Below, one piece after another: positions 19,500 through 30,074 of a stretch of 64,000 nucleotides of DNA (positions are counted from its first letter, which is position 1; each line of letters opens with the position of its first letter). The notes below the pieces were generated by a model. That model did no database searches and was not told where the DNA came from. It saw only the letters and a program-made list of their open reading frames with translations. This stretch comes from Amblyomma americanum (Eukaryota; Arthropoda; Arachnida; Ixodida; Ixodidae). Position numbers and translations under genes: made by a program. The DNA lies in assembly GCF_052857255.1 (NCBI RefSeq), contig NC_135502.1, positions 155,234,599 through 155,298,598 of the forward strand, given 5' to 3'.

Positions 19500-21591
19500 T
19501 ACTGGCAGGCGTGTGGTCGCCGCCACGAGCTGCTGTGCTTTTCTTCTCTCACAGCAGGGTGCGGGACCTTTGTTAGTCTCCTCTTTCGCCAGACTGGGCG
19601 TGACACTACCGTCTGCCCTCTCCTCCTCTCAAACAGCGGTGACGCCGCTTTCTCTGGTACTGGGCTACGACGCTGAAGCGCTTCTGCTAGCCTTCTACGG
19701 TGCGTGCGATAAAGCGTCGGTCACCTTGTTCGGGCTGTCCCGGTGGTACTAAATGGTGTACGCGAAACGTTGCAACGTCAGCGCCCATCTGGCTAGTCTG
19801 ACTGCCGGGTTTTGAGCCTCTTTAACCACGGCAGCGCCTGGTGATCTGTCTGCACGGTGAAGACCGCTTCGTGTAGGCACATGTTGAACTGTGACAATGC
19901 GAACATGATCGCCAGGCGTACCTTTTCCGTCACGGAGTAATTTCGCTCTGCCGACGTGAGCGGACGGTTACCGAACGCGATAGGATGCAGCTTGTCCTCG
20001 TATACCTGCTACAAAAAAGCTCCAACACCGTAGTCACTAACATCTGTCTGCAAGACAAACTGCTTTTTCAGGCCGGGGAGGCGCAGACTAGCGGCATTCG
20101 CTATCGCGCTAGCCAAGGCACCAAACGCGTAACTCTGTTCCTTGCCCCAGACCTACTTAGAGCCTTTACGCAACAGAAGGTTCAGCGGCCTTGCAAGCTC
20201 CGAACAGCGAGAGATGAATTGTCTGTATAATGCAACCATCCCCAAAGACCTCTACAAGCTTTCACATCCATCGAGCAGGGATAGTTCAGAATTTCCAGCA
20301 GTTTGACATCCTTCGGTCTCAATGTGCAATAATCCACGACAAAGCTCAAGTGGTTCCCTCATGTCGATGCCAAATGCAATTACATTAAATTTATGCTTAT
20401 ACCGGCACGTCTCATTGTTACTAAAACAGAATTCATTTGAATGAGATGCTCCTCGAACGACTGCGATAATATGGCAACATCGTCAAGGTACGCCATGGCG
20501 TAGTTAAACCTTGCATCGCCCAGCACGATGTCCATAAGTCGCATGAACGTGCTAGGGCGTTACAGAAACGAAATGGCAGTAGAATAAATTCACAGAAGCC
20601 GCGGCGGCCGTTGAAGGCAGTTTTCTGAATGTCACCTCCGGCAACCTCAATCTGCAGGTACCCTCTGCTTGCATCTAGAACTGTGAAGCACTTCACGTTC
20701 CCTAACGCGTACACCACTGCCTCGATCGAGTGGAAAGGGTACGCAACCGTAGGCGTAAGTCAGTTGAGCTTTCGATAATCAACACACAGCCTGACTGGCC
20801 CATCTTTCTTCGGTGCTAGAACCACTGTTGACGCCCGGCGACTTTTATAGGGTCTCACCGCACCGGTAGCAATCATCTCGTCAAGGGTACAGTCGAGAAG
20901 CTGTCTCTTATGCGTGCTTAACGGCCTCAGGTTGCACCTGAAAGGGCGCGCATCACACCTTTCAATCTCATGCTGAAGCAGGTCGGTTCTGCCCGGTTTC
21001 TCCGTGAAGCAATTCGAAAACGAGAGTAAAGTTTCCGCAAGCCTTTGGCGCTGATTGATGGGTCCTGGACAAGATGCTACAATTGCTTCGAATGGGCCAC
21101 CGTCTTTCAGTATATCGAGTGAGCCCACCCCAGCTTTTTTGTCGCTCAGGCGTGGACACCCGCCTTTTGCGCATGGCAGTCGGGAAGGGGTGCGCTTTTG
21201 AAGAGATTATGGGGGCGAGCGGGCTGTAGCAATAGCCATTCTCCCCCGTGTCGAGCAAAATGCCTTCGCTAGAGAGGAAATCCCCTCGCGGAATGACTGG
21301 TATTGACAATCCAGACAGATAGACGCAGCTATGTCGCCGCTTTCTGCCGTCAAAGCGCATGACGAGACGCACGGCTCCCTCTGCCTTCGCCGCCCAGGCT
21401 CTTAAGCTTAAAGGGATTTCGGCCGGTCTGACACGGATGTTGCCTATGCAGCAGGCCTCGTACACCTCGTCACCGACCAGTGACAGCCTTGAGCACGTGT
21501 CTGCGAGTGCGTAGTCGCATCCACCCGCTAACTGAACTAGCATAAATAGGCTTGTGCGGGAAATTCCCTGCGCTCCACAGGCGAGCGGCAC
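19500..21591 (-). pseudogene. G3 pol: protease, RT, RNase H remnants
   Basis: Protease-like region at 20968-21591 (IPVIPRGDFLSSEGILLDTGENG). RT starts at about 21130: DEMIATGAVRPYKSRRASTVVLAPKKDG, RLCVDYRKLN, then KCFTVLDASRGYLQIEVAGGDIQKTAF. After a frameshift the active site YLDDVAIL is near 20480-20510. RNase H follows: LQTDVSDYGVGA near 20060, YSVTEK, FTVQTDHQALPWLK near 19830 and NKVTDALSHAP near 19700. Several stops and frameshifts are present. No integrase follows. Non-functional. Confidence 0.8.
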
Positions 21592-21779
21592 AAAGTCCTC
21601 TTTGTCGCCAGGGAGGCGGGCAGACGACGCGGCATGCTAGTTCTTTTCCTGACTGGCGCCTTGACCTCCGTGAAATTCTCCTGCCGACGGGGAAAGGCCG
21701 GTGCCATCACTTATTGCCGCCAGCGTCCGTCGTTTATCTGCGCTCGCTTAGCTTGACACTCCCAAGCCAGGTGACTGGT

Positions 21780-22640
21780 TGCAATTTCAGCAGAGCCGGT
21801 CGTTCACCCGCCACGTGGACGGACGTTCCTGCATTCCACGAAGCGGTTGGGGACGACTCTCCACTTTCTCCGCGCATTCCTTGCGCTCGCTCGGTTTGCG
21901 ACTTCTGTAACCAGCGCGACGCCTCTGCTCAAACGCGCAGGGGTCAAGCGCGCGAGGAACAGCAGAGGATTCCGCACGCCTTCCCACGGCCATTGGCTCT
22001 GCGCCCCGGCCCCTTGTCGCGGGGTCTTGGCCCCCATCCCAGGCGCATCCCGGTTCTAGCGAATCGGCTGGCCTAGGGGGTGGCTGGTAGTGCAGTTCGG
22101 CAAGTAGATCCGCCTAGACGGCCTTGGCCTCGAGGTTCGCAAACCCACGACCCCGCAAATACGGCTTGAAGCGTTTATGGAACTGCCTGATCACACTTGC
22201 GACCTGTTCTTTTTCGGTTGCTGTCGAATCAGCCCTCTTGTAGAGCTCCTGAATTGCGCGTATATACTCGAGGAGGATTTCCTCTGCGTGTTGGATGCGC
22301 AACGCGAGCTACTCCAGCATCCGGCGCTCGTAGTCAGGCGGTATGAACTCGGCACGGAAGCGGTGTTTGAAGTCTGCCATCGACTGTAGGTTGACTTGCC
22401 GCGCCTCCATTGCGCCGTGCTCTCGACAAGTGCTACAAGCAGGACCTGCCTTAGCATCACGTCATCTGGGGCGCCCAGAGCCGTCTGGAAGTCCTCGAGT
22501 TGTAAAAACCCGTGGAATGATGTGGCGTCCATGTACCCGGAAAAGGAGGAGACCTCGATATTTATCCGCGGACGCGACGCTGTCGCTGATGCTGCGGCTT
22601 TGTTGGCGCCAGCCACCGAACCGACCTGACGGGTCAATGC
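21780..22640 (-). pseudogene. G3 gag remnant
   Basis: Minus-strand Gag. The capsid-like segment reads FSGYMDATSFHGFLQLEDFQTALGAPDDVMLRQ (22450-22580) and, after a frameshift, EILLEYIRAIQELYKRADSTATEKEQVASVI (22114-22302). Near 21790 a damaged zinc knuckle can be read across two frames (C-x-N-C-N-Q ... SHLAWEC). It supplies the nucleic-acid-binding shell of the element and is broken by several frameshifts. Confidence 0.7.
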
Positions 22641-22989
22641 GGCAACATCTCCATTACCTGCCCCATTACGAACGTCCCGTCATGGTTTGCGCGTGTTCCG
22701 CCGCGTTCCTCGCCTCACTCCTAGCTGCACTGGCATCCAATGCCGCGGCATTAAGTGAGATAGACTTCTTAGGAGGCATAACTCGTTTAAAATGAGGAGA
22801 TAAGGCGAGAGACTACCCTACGCGCGGCTATTTCAAGCCCGCGTCAACTGCCCGGTCACAGAGGTTAACTCGCGGCGACAGCCAAACACACAAAGACAAT
22901 CACATACAAAAATGTCTATCTACAAAGACGACAAATACACTACAGAAAACGGTCGAAAACTACAGAAACCAAGAAAAAAACTCATAATA

Positions 22990-23282
22990 ATAATAACTGT
23001 TTTTTTAAGGAAAGGAAATGGCGCAGTATCTGTCTCATATATCGTTGGACAACTGAAGCGCGCCGTAAGGGAAGGGATAAAGGAGGGAGTGAAAGAAGAA
23101 AGGAAGAGAGAGGTGCCGTAGTGGAGGGCTCGGGAATAATTTCGACCAGCTGAGGATCTTTAACGTGCACTGACATTGTACAGCACACGGGCGCCTTAGC
23201 ATTTTTCCTCCATAAAAACGCAGCCGCCGCGGTCGGGTTCGAACCCCGGAACTCCGGATCAGTAGTCGAGCGCCCTAACCCG
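22990..23282 (-). mobile_element. tRNA-derived SINE inside G3 leader
   Basis: Reading the minus strand from 23282: a tRNA-like head (GGTTAGGGCGCTCG then the B box GGGGTTCGAACCCG), a conserved body (CAGTGCACGTTAAAGATCC, GGTCGAAATTATT), a pyrimidine-rich CTTTCTTC stretch, and the end CGCCATTTCCTTTCC with an A/T tail. It belongs to the same family as the copy at 56341-56610 and resembles the tick Ruka-type SINE. The upstream part of the A box is cut off. It lies between G3 gag and the G3 primer-binding site, so it inserted into G3. Confidence 0.8.
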
Positions 23283-23464
23283 TAGAAAATAAAACGCTAT
23301 ACAAGTATCTACCACGCGTATCTACAAGTATCTACCACATCACGGCTTACCTTCGCGCTAACTCTAGTAGTCCGGCGTGGTCCCAAAACAAAGAGCGCCT
23401 GCCACGAGTCTGGCTGCCTGCTCCAAAATCGGCAGACGAATCATCCACAAGCTTGCTAATCAAA

Positions 23465-23481
23465 GCCCACGTTGGGCGCCA
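23465..23481 (-). other. G3 primer-binding site
   Basis: The minus strand reads TGGCGCCCAACGTGGGC, close to the lysine-tRNA-type primer-binding site of many gypsy elements and retroviruses. It lies five bases after the LTR end. Confidence 0.8.
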
Positions 23482-23486
23482 TTATT

Positions 23487-23784
23487 TGTGGGTGATTCCT
23501 CTGGGCGAGGACGCACAGACAGGGAGACTCAGGCCAGCTAGTAATAGCAAAGGTTTATTATCACATCTAGTTGTCGGCAAGGACCAGGTGTCTTCAGGTC
23601 ATGAGATCAGCGGTGTGCATGGCAGGGTGCAAGAGAGCGCCTCAACGGTCGGGCCTCCCTTAAATAGCCCCACTCCCACCGCACATTCCGGTTCCACCTG
23701 CCCCACTAGGGAAAGTAACGGTGGTCGAGGGTATGCAGGGGGAAGCCCGGGACTTGAGTGGGCGGCCCGCGAGTGGGCCCTACA
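23487..23784 (-). repeat. G3 5' LTR, ~298 bp
   Basis: Minus-strand LTR from TGTAGGGCCC to CACCCACA. It contains a TATA-like CTATTTAAGG in the middle and an AATAAA poly(A) signal about 75 bp before the 3' end. The 5' boundary is set by the TG nearest the start of the recognisable LTR and may be off by several bases. Confidence 0.65.
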
Positions 23785-23814
23785 CACAGTGGTTCAATAT
23801 ATCTCTAAATCCTA

Positions 23815-25745
23815 AAGCTGCTTGATAATAAAAAGAAGCGGCTATTTAGAACAGCCAAACTCACTAATGTCGTCGGTGCTTGGTCGAGAAATTTTACATC
23901 TGAAAAGGTGTTCGAATCAATCAGCGAAAGCCCAACGCGGATTCTAATCATCCACGTTGCCCAAATGCTCTGTTCTAGTCCGCAGAAATTCTGGAATGTT
24001 ATTAATCCCTCGCATTTGAAGATTTTATCTTACGTAGCTCACAAAACTGCCCAGTTTCTGACGACGAAGCTGCAGAATTAATAAATCTTTCTTTTTGAGC
24101 GGTATTCACAAATGAGCCGTATGACGAAGCGCGTGAAGTTAATTACTGCTACCATCTCACAATGCCTGAAGTTATATTCAACCCTAATGGCATGATGAAC
24201 CTCATCGAATCGCTGAAGCCCACGTCTTCAAATGGCAACAATAATCAACTCCAAAGTACTAAAAACACTAAAACGACACGTGTCATCTTATCTCGCATAT
24301 TCCAGCAGGCTCTTTCATCTGGAGTGGCCCCGGCCGACTGGAAAGAGGGCAAGGTCATTCCGGTTCCAAAAAAGGTCTGTCTTCTTCATGCCAAAGCAAC
24401 TGTCCTTTCTCGCTTACTATTGTTGTCTCGAAGGCAATAGAACATTTAATATACTCTAGCACAATTATGTTCTTAATATGTATCAATTTTTTCATCCTAG
24501 CCATATGGTTTTTTAATTGATCTGTCTTGCGAGACACAATAAGCACTATTTGCTAATGGCATAAGTTCTTCGGTTGACATTAACACTCCTGTAGACGCAG
24601 TGTTCATTGACTTCGAGAAAGCATTTGACAAGGTTCCTCACACATGATTTTTTCAAAACTTCCATACCTCTATATTAACCCTTCAGTGCTAACTTGGATC
24701 CATTCCTTTCTCACCAACTGTCAGCAATTCGTATACGCCAACAAGTGTTCATCGCAAATGTCGCGTATCGTCTCCGGTGTGCCTCAAGGTACTGTTCTTG
24801 GCCCCTTACTCTTCCATATCTACATCAACGGTTTGTCGAATAACATATAATTTAAAATTCTCTTGTTCGCAGATGACTGCGTAATATATCGCCCCATTTG
24901 TAGTACTACCGATATAGCCGCATACTAAATGATCCAAATCTCAATGAAATCTCAGTTTAACAAATGGTTGATGTGTATCAATGCTAGTAAAACATCCGTA
25001 ATACATTTCCATCGAAACCCCTCCTATCCACTATCCAATTACACCATTTCTGGTTCAGTAATCTCCTGTGTTCCCTCCTACAAATACTTAGGCATTAAAA
25101 TAACCAGCAACCTTTCGTGGAATGACCAAATCTCTGCAATAACAAACGATGCTAACCAATCCCTTGGCTTTTTTCGCCGTTATCAAAAACTCCCGTGCCC
25201 CTCTGTAAAACATATGGCATATCTAACATTCAGTCGACCAAAATTACGGTATGTATGCGCTTTTTAGGATCCGCAACTACCATACCTTGCTAACACTTTA
25301 GAATCAGTACAAGGTCGAGCCGCTCGCTTTGCTCATTCTGACTACAGCTACTTTACTAGTGTATATCGTCTAAAGTCTCAAGCTAACCTGCCACTTCTCA
25401 TTCATCGGCGTAAAATTTCTGGGCTTTGTGTTTTCATACATTTTATCATTCAGAGCTATACAGCTCTGTTAGCCTGCACCCTCACCGGACTTAGCAACGT
25501 GTCAGCCACAGCAAAAGTGTTTATCCACCTCCTGCCCATACTGCTGAGCATATTTTCTCATTTCAACATTGCAGCAGTGCAACTGTGCAAAAGGCTCTAG
25601 TCCACAGCATTTCAAAAGTTATATCGACAAAATTATTTACTGATATGTTAACATACATCCACTTTGGATGTTGTACTGATATCTCTTATGTAATACCCCA
25701 TATCTGGGGCCCTTGAGGTGTATTCTAAATAAACAAAATAATTAA
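23815..25745 (+). mobile_element. CR1-b, 5'-truncated CR1 LINE
   Basis: A CR1-type LINE beginning in the endonuclease-RT linker (KKRLFRTAKLTNVV). The RT is broken but easily read: ADWKEGKVIPVPK (about 24330), VSGVPQGTVLGPLLFHIYING (24760-24840), FADDCVIYR at about 24865-24890, YKYLGIKITSNLSWNDQI (25080-25130), and the C-terminal LPLLIHRRKISGLC. The tail has CCCCATATCTGGGGCCC followed by AATAAACAAAATAATTAAAA. At least six stops or frameshifts make it inactive. The endonuclease is absent. Confidence 0.85.
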
Positions 25746-25759
25746 AACACTATTCCGTT

Positions 25760-26041
25760 TCATATCTTTCGTCGGTCACTCTCACCCGGAGAAATTCAAA
25801 AAGAAAATAAAAATGGCAAAATTATCTTCCCCTTCAAATCAAGTGACAAAACAAACGCATGTAATTACCGCCCCATGTCACTGACTTCTTGACCCAGGCG
25901 GGATCCTCGAACACATCATCGTAATAGGCGTTGCGCAGCATCCCGATAGTCCCTACTACATGTTTGCTAACCAGCAGGGGTTCAGAAAAGGCTTCTCATG
26001 TGAGACCTAAATATTAGAATTTACTAACTAAATGCTACATA
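25760..26041 (+). mobile_element. CR1-c, left part
   Basis: Start of another CR1 RT: NGKIIFPFKS, CNYRPMSLTS, then after a frameshift NQQGFRKGFSCET and LEFTN. It is interrupted at ATAT 26042-26045 by gypsy G4, and its reading resumes at 27292 in register (…HNIS|GSFQTDR). It has several stops. Confidence 0.75.
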
Positions 26042-26045
26042 ATAT

Positions 26046-27287
26046 ATCCACGACGAGCCAACCGCCGGCCATCTAGGCTATACCCGCACGTTGGCTAGAG
26101 TACAGCGCGGATCTACTGGCCGAAACGGCCGGCGAAAGTGAAGCACTATGTACGAACGTGCGTCGAATGCCAACGCCTTAAATCACCCTCTGAAAAACCA
26201 GACGTCCTACTCCTCCCTCTTCAAGTGCCAAAGACACGTTTCAAGCGAACTGGCATGGACCTTCTGGGATTATTTCCGACGTCTACTGCCGGGAATGAAC
26301 AGATAATTGTCGCCACCGATTATCTAACTCGCTACACGGAGACAAAGGCTCTGTCCAGGGGTACCGCCGCCGAAGCAGCTCTATCCTTCGTTAAGAGTAT
26401 TGTCTTCAGGCATGGGGCTCAGACACTCACTATAACTGACAGCGGCCGAGTTTTTGAAAACCGTTCTCCGCCTCAGCGGTACCATTCATCGTAAAACGAC
26501 GGCCTATCACCCCCAAACCAATTATTGATGGAACACCTCAATAAGACCATTGCAGATATGTTTTGTATGTAGGTCGACGTGGACCAAAAGAATTAAGACG
26601 AAACTCTTCCGTTCGTCGCATTCGCCTACAATAAGGCACAAGACCCCACTCGTATGACGCCTTTACGCCTCCTTCATGGGCGACCAGTTACAACTATGTT
26701 GGATGCCATGTTGATGCTGAATGCCGACGGCGACGATGTCGATCAGGACGCCTAGGAATTCGCACTGTGCGCAGAGGAAGCTCACCAACTAGCGCTTGTG
26801 CGATCAGAACTAAGTAGGAGTATGATGCACGACGCTAGAATCTTCGCCACAGATATGTCATATATGAACCTGGCGACAAAGTGTAGGTCTGGACGCCTAT
26901 TCGCCTCCGTATACTATCCGGAAAACTACTACGGTAATACTTCGGGCCCTATGTTGTGCTGAGACGTTTAACCGACTTAACGTATGAGGTAGTGCCAGAC
27001 AGGTTATCGACATCTAAGCAACGCCAGCAACAAGTAGACGTCGTCCCTGTTGTACGTAAGAAGCCGTACCACTCGGACTGATCTTTACGTCTTACTTCCT
27101 TTTGTTGCCATCGGGACGATGCTTCCTGAGGAGGGGGGTAAATGCCGCATAAAAGAAGACGCCCAGAGATGAAGACTGGGTCTACGATCACGAGGCTGGA
27201 AGAGAAAGAATCTGAAACGCAGGACTCTTTCTGGTTGACCAGTAAACCGCTGACCAGCCCTCGTTGGAGTCGTACCGAGTCGTGACA
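26046..27287 (+). mobile_element. Ty3/gypsy G4, integrase half plus 3' LTR
   Basis: A 5'-truncated gypsy copy that begins inside the integrase zinc domain (HDEPTAGHLGYTRTLARVQ) and ends with an LTR. Core integrase motifs are KHYVRTCVECQRLK, GMDLLGLFP, VATDYLTRYTE and LTITDSGRVF. After frameshifts come MEHLNKTIADM, LPFVAFAYN and MTPLRLLHGRP. The C-terminal module is heavily mutated. Both sides are flanked by ATAT (26042-26045 and 27288-27291) and the surrounding CR1 frame is restored across it, though no 5' LTR, gag, protease or RT is present. Confidence 0.85.
27143..27287 (+). repeat. G4 3' LTR, 145 bp
   Basis: Starts TGCCGCATAAAAG and ends GAGTCGTGACA, preceded by the purine tract GAGGAGGGGGGTAAA. 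Its first bases (TGCCGC) and last bases (GTGACA) match those of the G2 LTR, suggesting a related family. Confidence 0.75.
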
Positions 27288-27291
27288 ATAT

Positions 27292-28578
27292 CAGCGGTAG
27301 CTTTCAAACAGACCGCATAACCTCTGCCTTCTTTATAGTATTTGACCGCATCGCGCAATCATATTTAATAGTTAAAATTACCTGCCTTAACTTAGACTCA
27401 CTAACGACCTCTTGGATAATAAATTTCTTGCCATCTCGCAAGACGTTTACAGTTTTTAAAGGCCATCAATCTCCGTTTAGCAACGTACTCTCTGGTACAC
27501 CTCAATGTAGCATCCTGGGCCTATTTATCTTCCTCATTGGCATAAACAACCTGTCATATAACATTATTTCAACGATTCGCTTCTTGGCAGATGACTGCAT
27601 CATTTACTGCAAAATACGCTCATCTGCCGATCGCCTAGAACTTCAAGGAGTCCTCGATCGCATAACCGCTTGACACAGGGCGTGGCAAATGTCACTTAAC
27701 ACCGAAAAAGGCATATTAATGACACTCAGCCGGAAAGAATTTAACTTATCTTTCAGTTACATATTGAATAAGACATCAGGGTCCAACGCGTGTTCATATA
27801 ATTACCTCAGCGTACATTTCTCGAGTAACCTCGGTTGGTCCACTCACGTAGAGAAAGTAGGAGCTAAAGCATCACGCACACCAGAGAATCTAAAATGTAA
27901 TCTTCATGAAACTCTCGCCAGAGCCCATAAGCTAGCCTATCAAGCAGGTTTTCGTCGACAACTCGAATACGCATCTCCCGTCGCGTCACCTCATCAAGAT
28001 AATTTATTAATATTCTTGAATCGGTCCAGAATCGTGCTGCACGCTTTATTTCCAGAAACTACAACCGTCAGCGGAGCACAACGAACATAAAATCCTCGGT
28101 CTCTCTCCACATTGAAGTCACGAAGAATAATCGCCCTAATCTGCCTATTTCACATAATAGCCTACAATACCTACCCTTCAACGCTGCCGCTTGTACAACC
28201 AAACCGCACCTCTTGTCTTTTAAACAACCCTCAAAGCTTCAAATGCATTTCTAGTACAACCGTTGCATTTCATTCCTTGGCTCGGGCGCAGGATTTCATT
28301 GACTGGAATGGTCCTCCGGAACACATCGTGAATATTCCGATCCAGATCGTTTTAGGGCCGAAATAACGGCCATTCTTTCAAGTTACTAAGTGTCATTAAA
28401 CATTGTATTAGGATGTTCCTACTTTTCAGAGGCCGGTACTAACATTCAATAAGTTTTCTATACAAGTGTTGCTCATGCTCCTGAAATTACTCTTTTATCT
28501 ATGTGATCCCCCCTCACACAATACTCCGTTCTTTGAGCCTGCGAGGCTATATTAATGAATAAAGAAATAACTATATAA
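27292..28578 (+). mobile_element. CR1-c, right part
   Basis: Continuation of the CR1 RT: VFDRIAQSYLIVKITCLNLDSL, VFKGHQSPFSNVLSGTPQ, the active site FLADDCIIYC (27580-27610), NYLSVHFSSNLGWSTHVEKV (27800-27860), and the C-terminal WNGPPEHIVNIP. The 3' region has the typical CR1 tail 'atgtgatccc...cacacaatactcc' and ends in TAATGAATAAAGAAATAACTA at 28578. Several stops are present. Confidence 0.85.
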
Positions 28579-29165
28579 CATGGTGCAGCACCTCTCATGT
28601 GCAGGACACCCACCATCTCTTTTGGCTTCTGCCCCCGAAAAGCTGCTGATCAAACAAGCTAGCAGGCCCTATAAAATCGACCGAAACAAAGTTTCGGTTA
28701 TCCCGCACCATTGTGGGATTTCTCACAATATAAGAAATCGATCTAAGGCTGGCGTCAGTAGTTTTTTGCGCACCACAAACCTCTATAGAATATCCAAGAG
28801 ATTGAATGCGGAACAGTCGACCGTCGCTTGTTGAAAGCATCATCTACAACGCTTCGTGAAATGCTCGAAGAACATCGTCTACTCCATACCGCTGTACTGT
28901 GTTAAACGGTGTATTGGCCAGACTGAGAGTTGCCTAAATGTTAGGTTAAAAGAGTACTCAAAAGATGTTGAAAACAAGTCGGCCAGAAAATTTTTTGACT
29001 ACTTTCGAATATGCACTAATTGTACTCCCGCCCTCAGAGACACCGCAGTGTTACCTATGTGGAAGACGCAACTAGGAAGGAATATAATAGAAGCTGATGA
29101 AATTGAAAAAGCTGGTAATACGCGCGTTATCAATCCCTCTGTTTAGCTTTCAGAAGAAGAACTCA
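28579..29165 (+). pseudogene. Penelope-like element P2, GIY-YIG region
   Basis: C-terminal part of a PLE ORF. The linker reads KVSVIPHHCGISHNIRNRSK and LYRISKRLNAEQ. After a stop, the GIY-YIG domain follows: NIVYSIPLYCVKRCIGQTESCLNVRLKEY, in which the canonical G of GIY-like 'CGK' is V and the Y of YIG is C. It continues to a diverged C-terminus (NIIEADEIEKAGNTRVINPS, then LSEEEL). It has stops and frameshifts, so it is inactive. It abuts the CR1-c tail on its left. Confidence 0.78.
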
Positions 29166-29538
29166 AATATCTTGCGCAGCAATAGCCATAAAAACTTGCA
29201 ACCCTCCTCTTGGGGTATCAATTTAATTGATATGTTGATGTGTGAAATTTTTTTGTTGCGAAAGCAACACTACGCCAGCCAGCGAGCCATTTCAGCTCGT
29301 CACGCACTTCAGCCGTATGGCGTATTCCGTGGCCGACGAACGACCTTGCGCTGCCGTTACCTAGCAACGCCGCAGCCGGGCTCCAACAGATGGCGCCGCC
29401 GTCGACGCCGCTGCCGTCCGTCGCCACTGGCACCACCAGATGTGCGCCGCTGGGGTAGAGGGAGAGGAGATGTCGCCTCCGGGGGGGGGGATGGGTGGTA
29501 TATATATAGGCTCTTCGCCTCAGTGTATTGTAGTCGTT

Positions 29539-29780
29539 ATGGAGAGCGCGAAAGAGACACAACAAAGACAGAACGAAGCGAGGAAGAGACAATGCGCTCA
29601 AGAGACGCCAGGGCGCGCCGCACGACTCGAGAAGCGTCGTAACAAAGAAGCGGCGAGAAGTCGCGCCACGTCCCGGAGTGACTTCAATTGCGGAAAAGAC
29701 CGGTTTGAGTTCTCGAGAGTGTCGGGATGACACGCTGCGTAGACGACGTGCCGAGGAAACGAAGATTTCGCAATTCAACT
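29539..29780 (+). pseudogene. STPR-repeat protein fragment
   Basis: ATG 29539 opens MESAKETQQRQNEARKRQ followed by QETPGRAARLEKRRNKEAARSR. This matches the 23-residue 'STPR' repeat (E-T-P-x-x-R-A-A-R-L-x-x-R-R...), a DNA-binding repeat found in arthropod proteins and in some Helitron-like elements. Roughly one and a half repeats remain before the frame changes near 29660. Another frame then gives RRRRAEETKISQFN to about 29780, which fits the region after STPR repeats. A TATATATATAGG box lies about 40 bp upstream (29497-29508). Host gene or Helitron fragment cannot be decided. Confidence 0.55.
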
Positions 29781-29842
29781 AGGGTTAACCAGAGCTAAAC
29801 CACAGCCAATTTTTGTCCTGCAGTTTATTACAGAGAGAATAT

Positions 29843-29993
29843 TGTCACGGTGTTGGTGACAAAAGAGGACCTGTTAGAAGGCAGGGCCGGCAGCACGTCC
29901 TTCAGTTGGCGAGACGGTGAACTTCAACGTCTTTTAAAACGAGAGCACCACGAGCGTCGTCTTCTTTCCGAGCGCCACGAACGCCACCTGGCA
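29843..29993 (-). repeat. G5 3' LTR, 151 bp
   Basis: On the minus strand runs TGCCAGGTGGCG to ACCGTGACA. It differs from the 5' copy at two positions (aaaagagg/aagagagg and acggtgaac/acggcgaac). The adjacent minus-strand tract AAGAGGGGAGGAA is the polypurine tract. Confidence 0.93.
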
Positions 29994-30074
29994 TTCCTCC
30001 CCTCTTAAAAAAAAACACGCGCAGAAGAGCGCGCGAACACAAGCACACACACAAGCACACACAAGCACAATTAA

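Larger units (their letters stand above)
19470..23784 (-). mobile_element. Ty3/gypsy G3, decayed, 3'-truncated
   Basis: Minus-strand element with a 5' LTR (23784-23487), a primer-binding site, a leader carrying a nested SINE, gag, protease, RT and RNase H. It stops at about 19470 before integrase, and no 3' LTR is present. It has many frameshifts and stops, and is far more decayed than G2 or G5. Its protease and RT text differ from the other gypsy copies, so it is a separate lineage. Confidence 0.85.

Noticed and set aside
21552..22076. 174-codon plus-strand frame
   Set aside because: Antisense shadow of G3 gag/protease on the minus strand, in GC-rich DNA.
23215..23282. tRNA gene on the minus strand
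   Set aside because: Same tRNA-like head of a SINE, truncated at the A box.
29097..29642. 181-codon plus-strand frame
   Set aside because: It joins the end of a PLE to GC-rich DNA and runs in a different frame from the STPR text; the Arg-rich part is a frame shadow.
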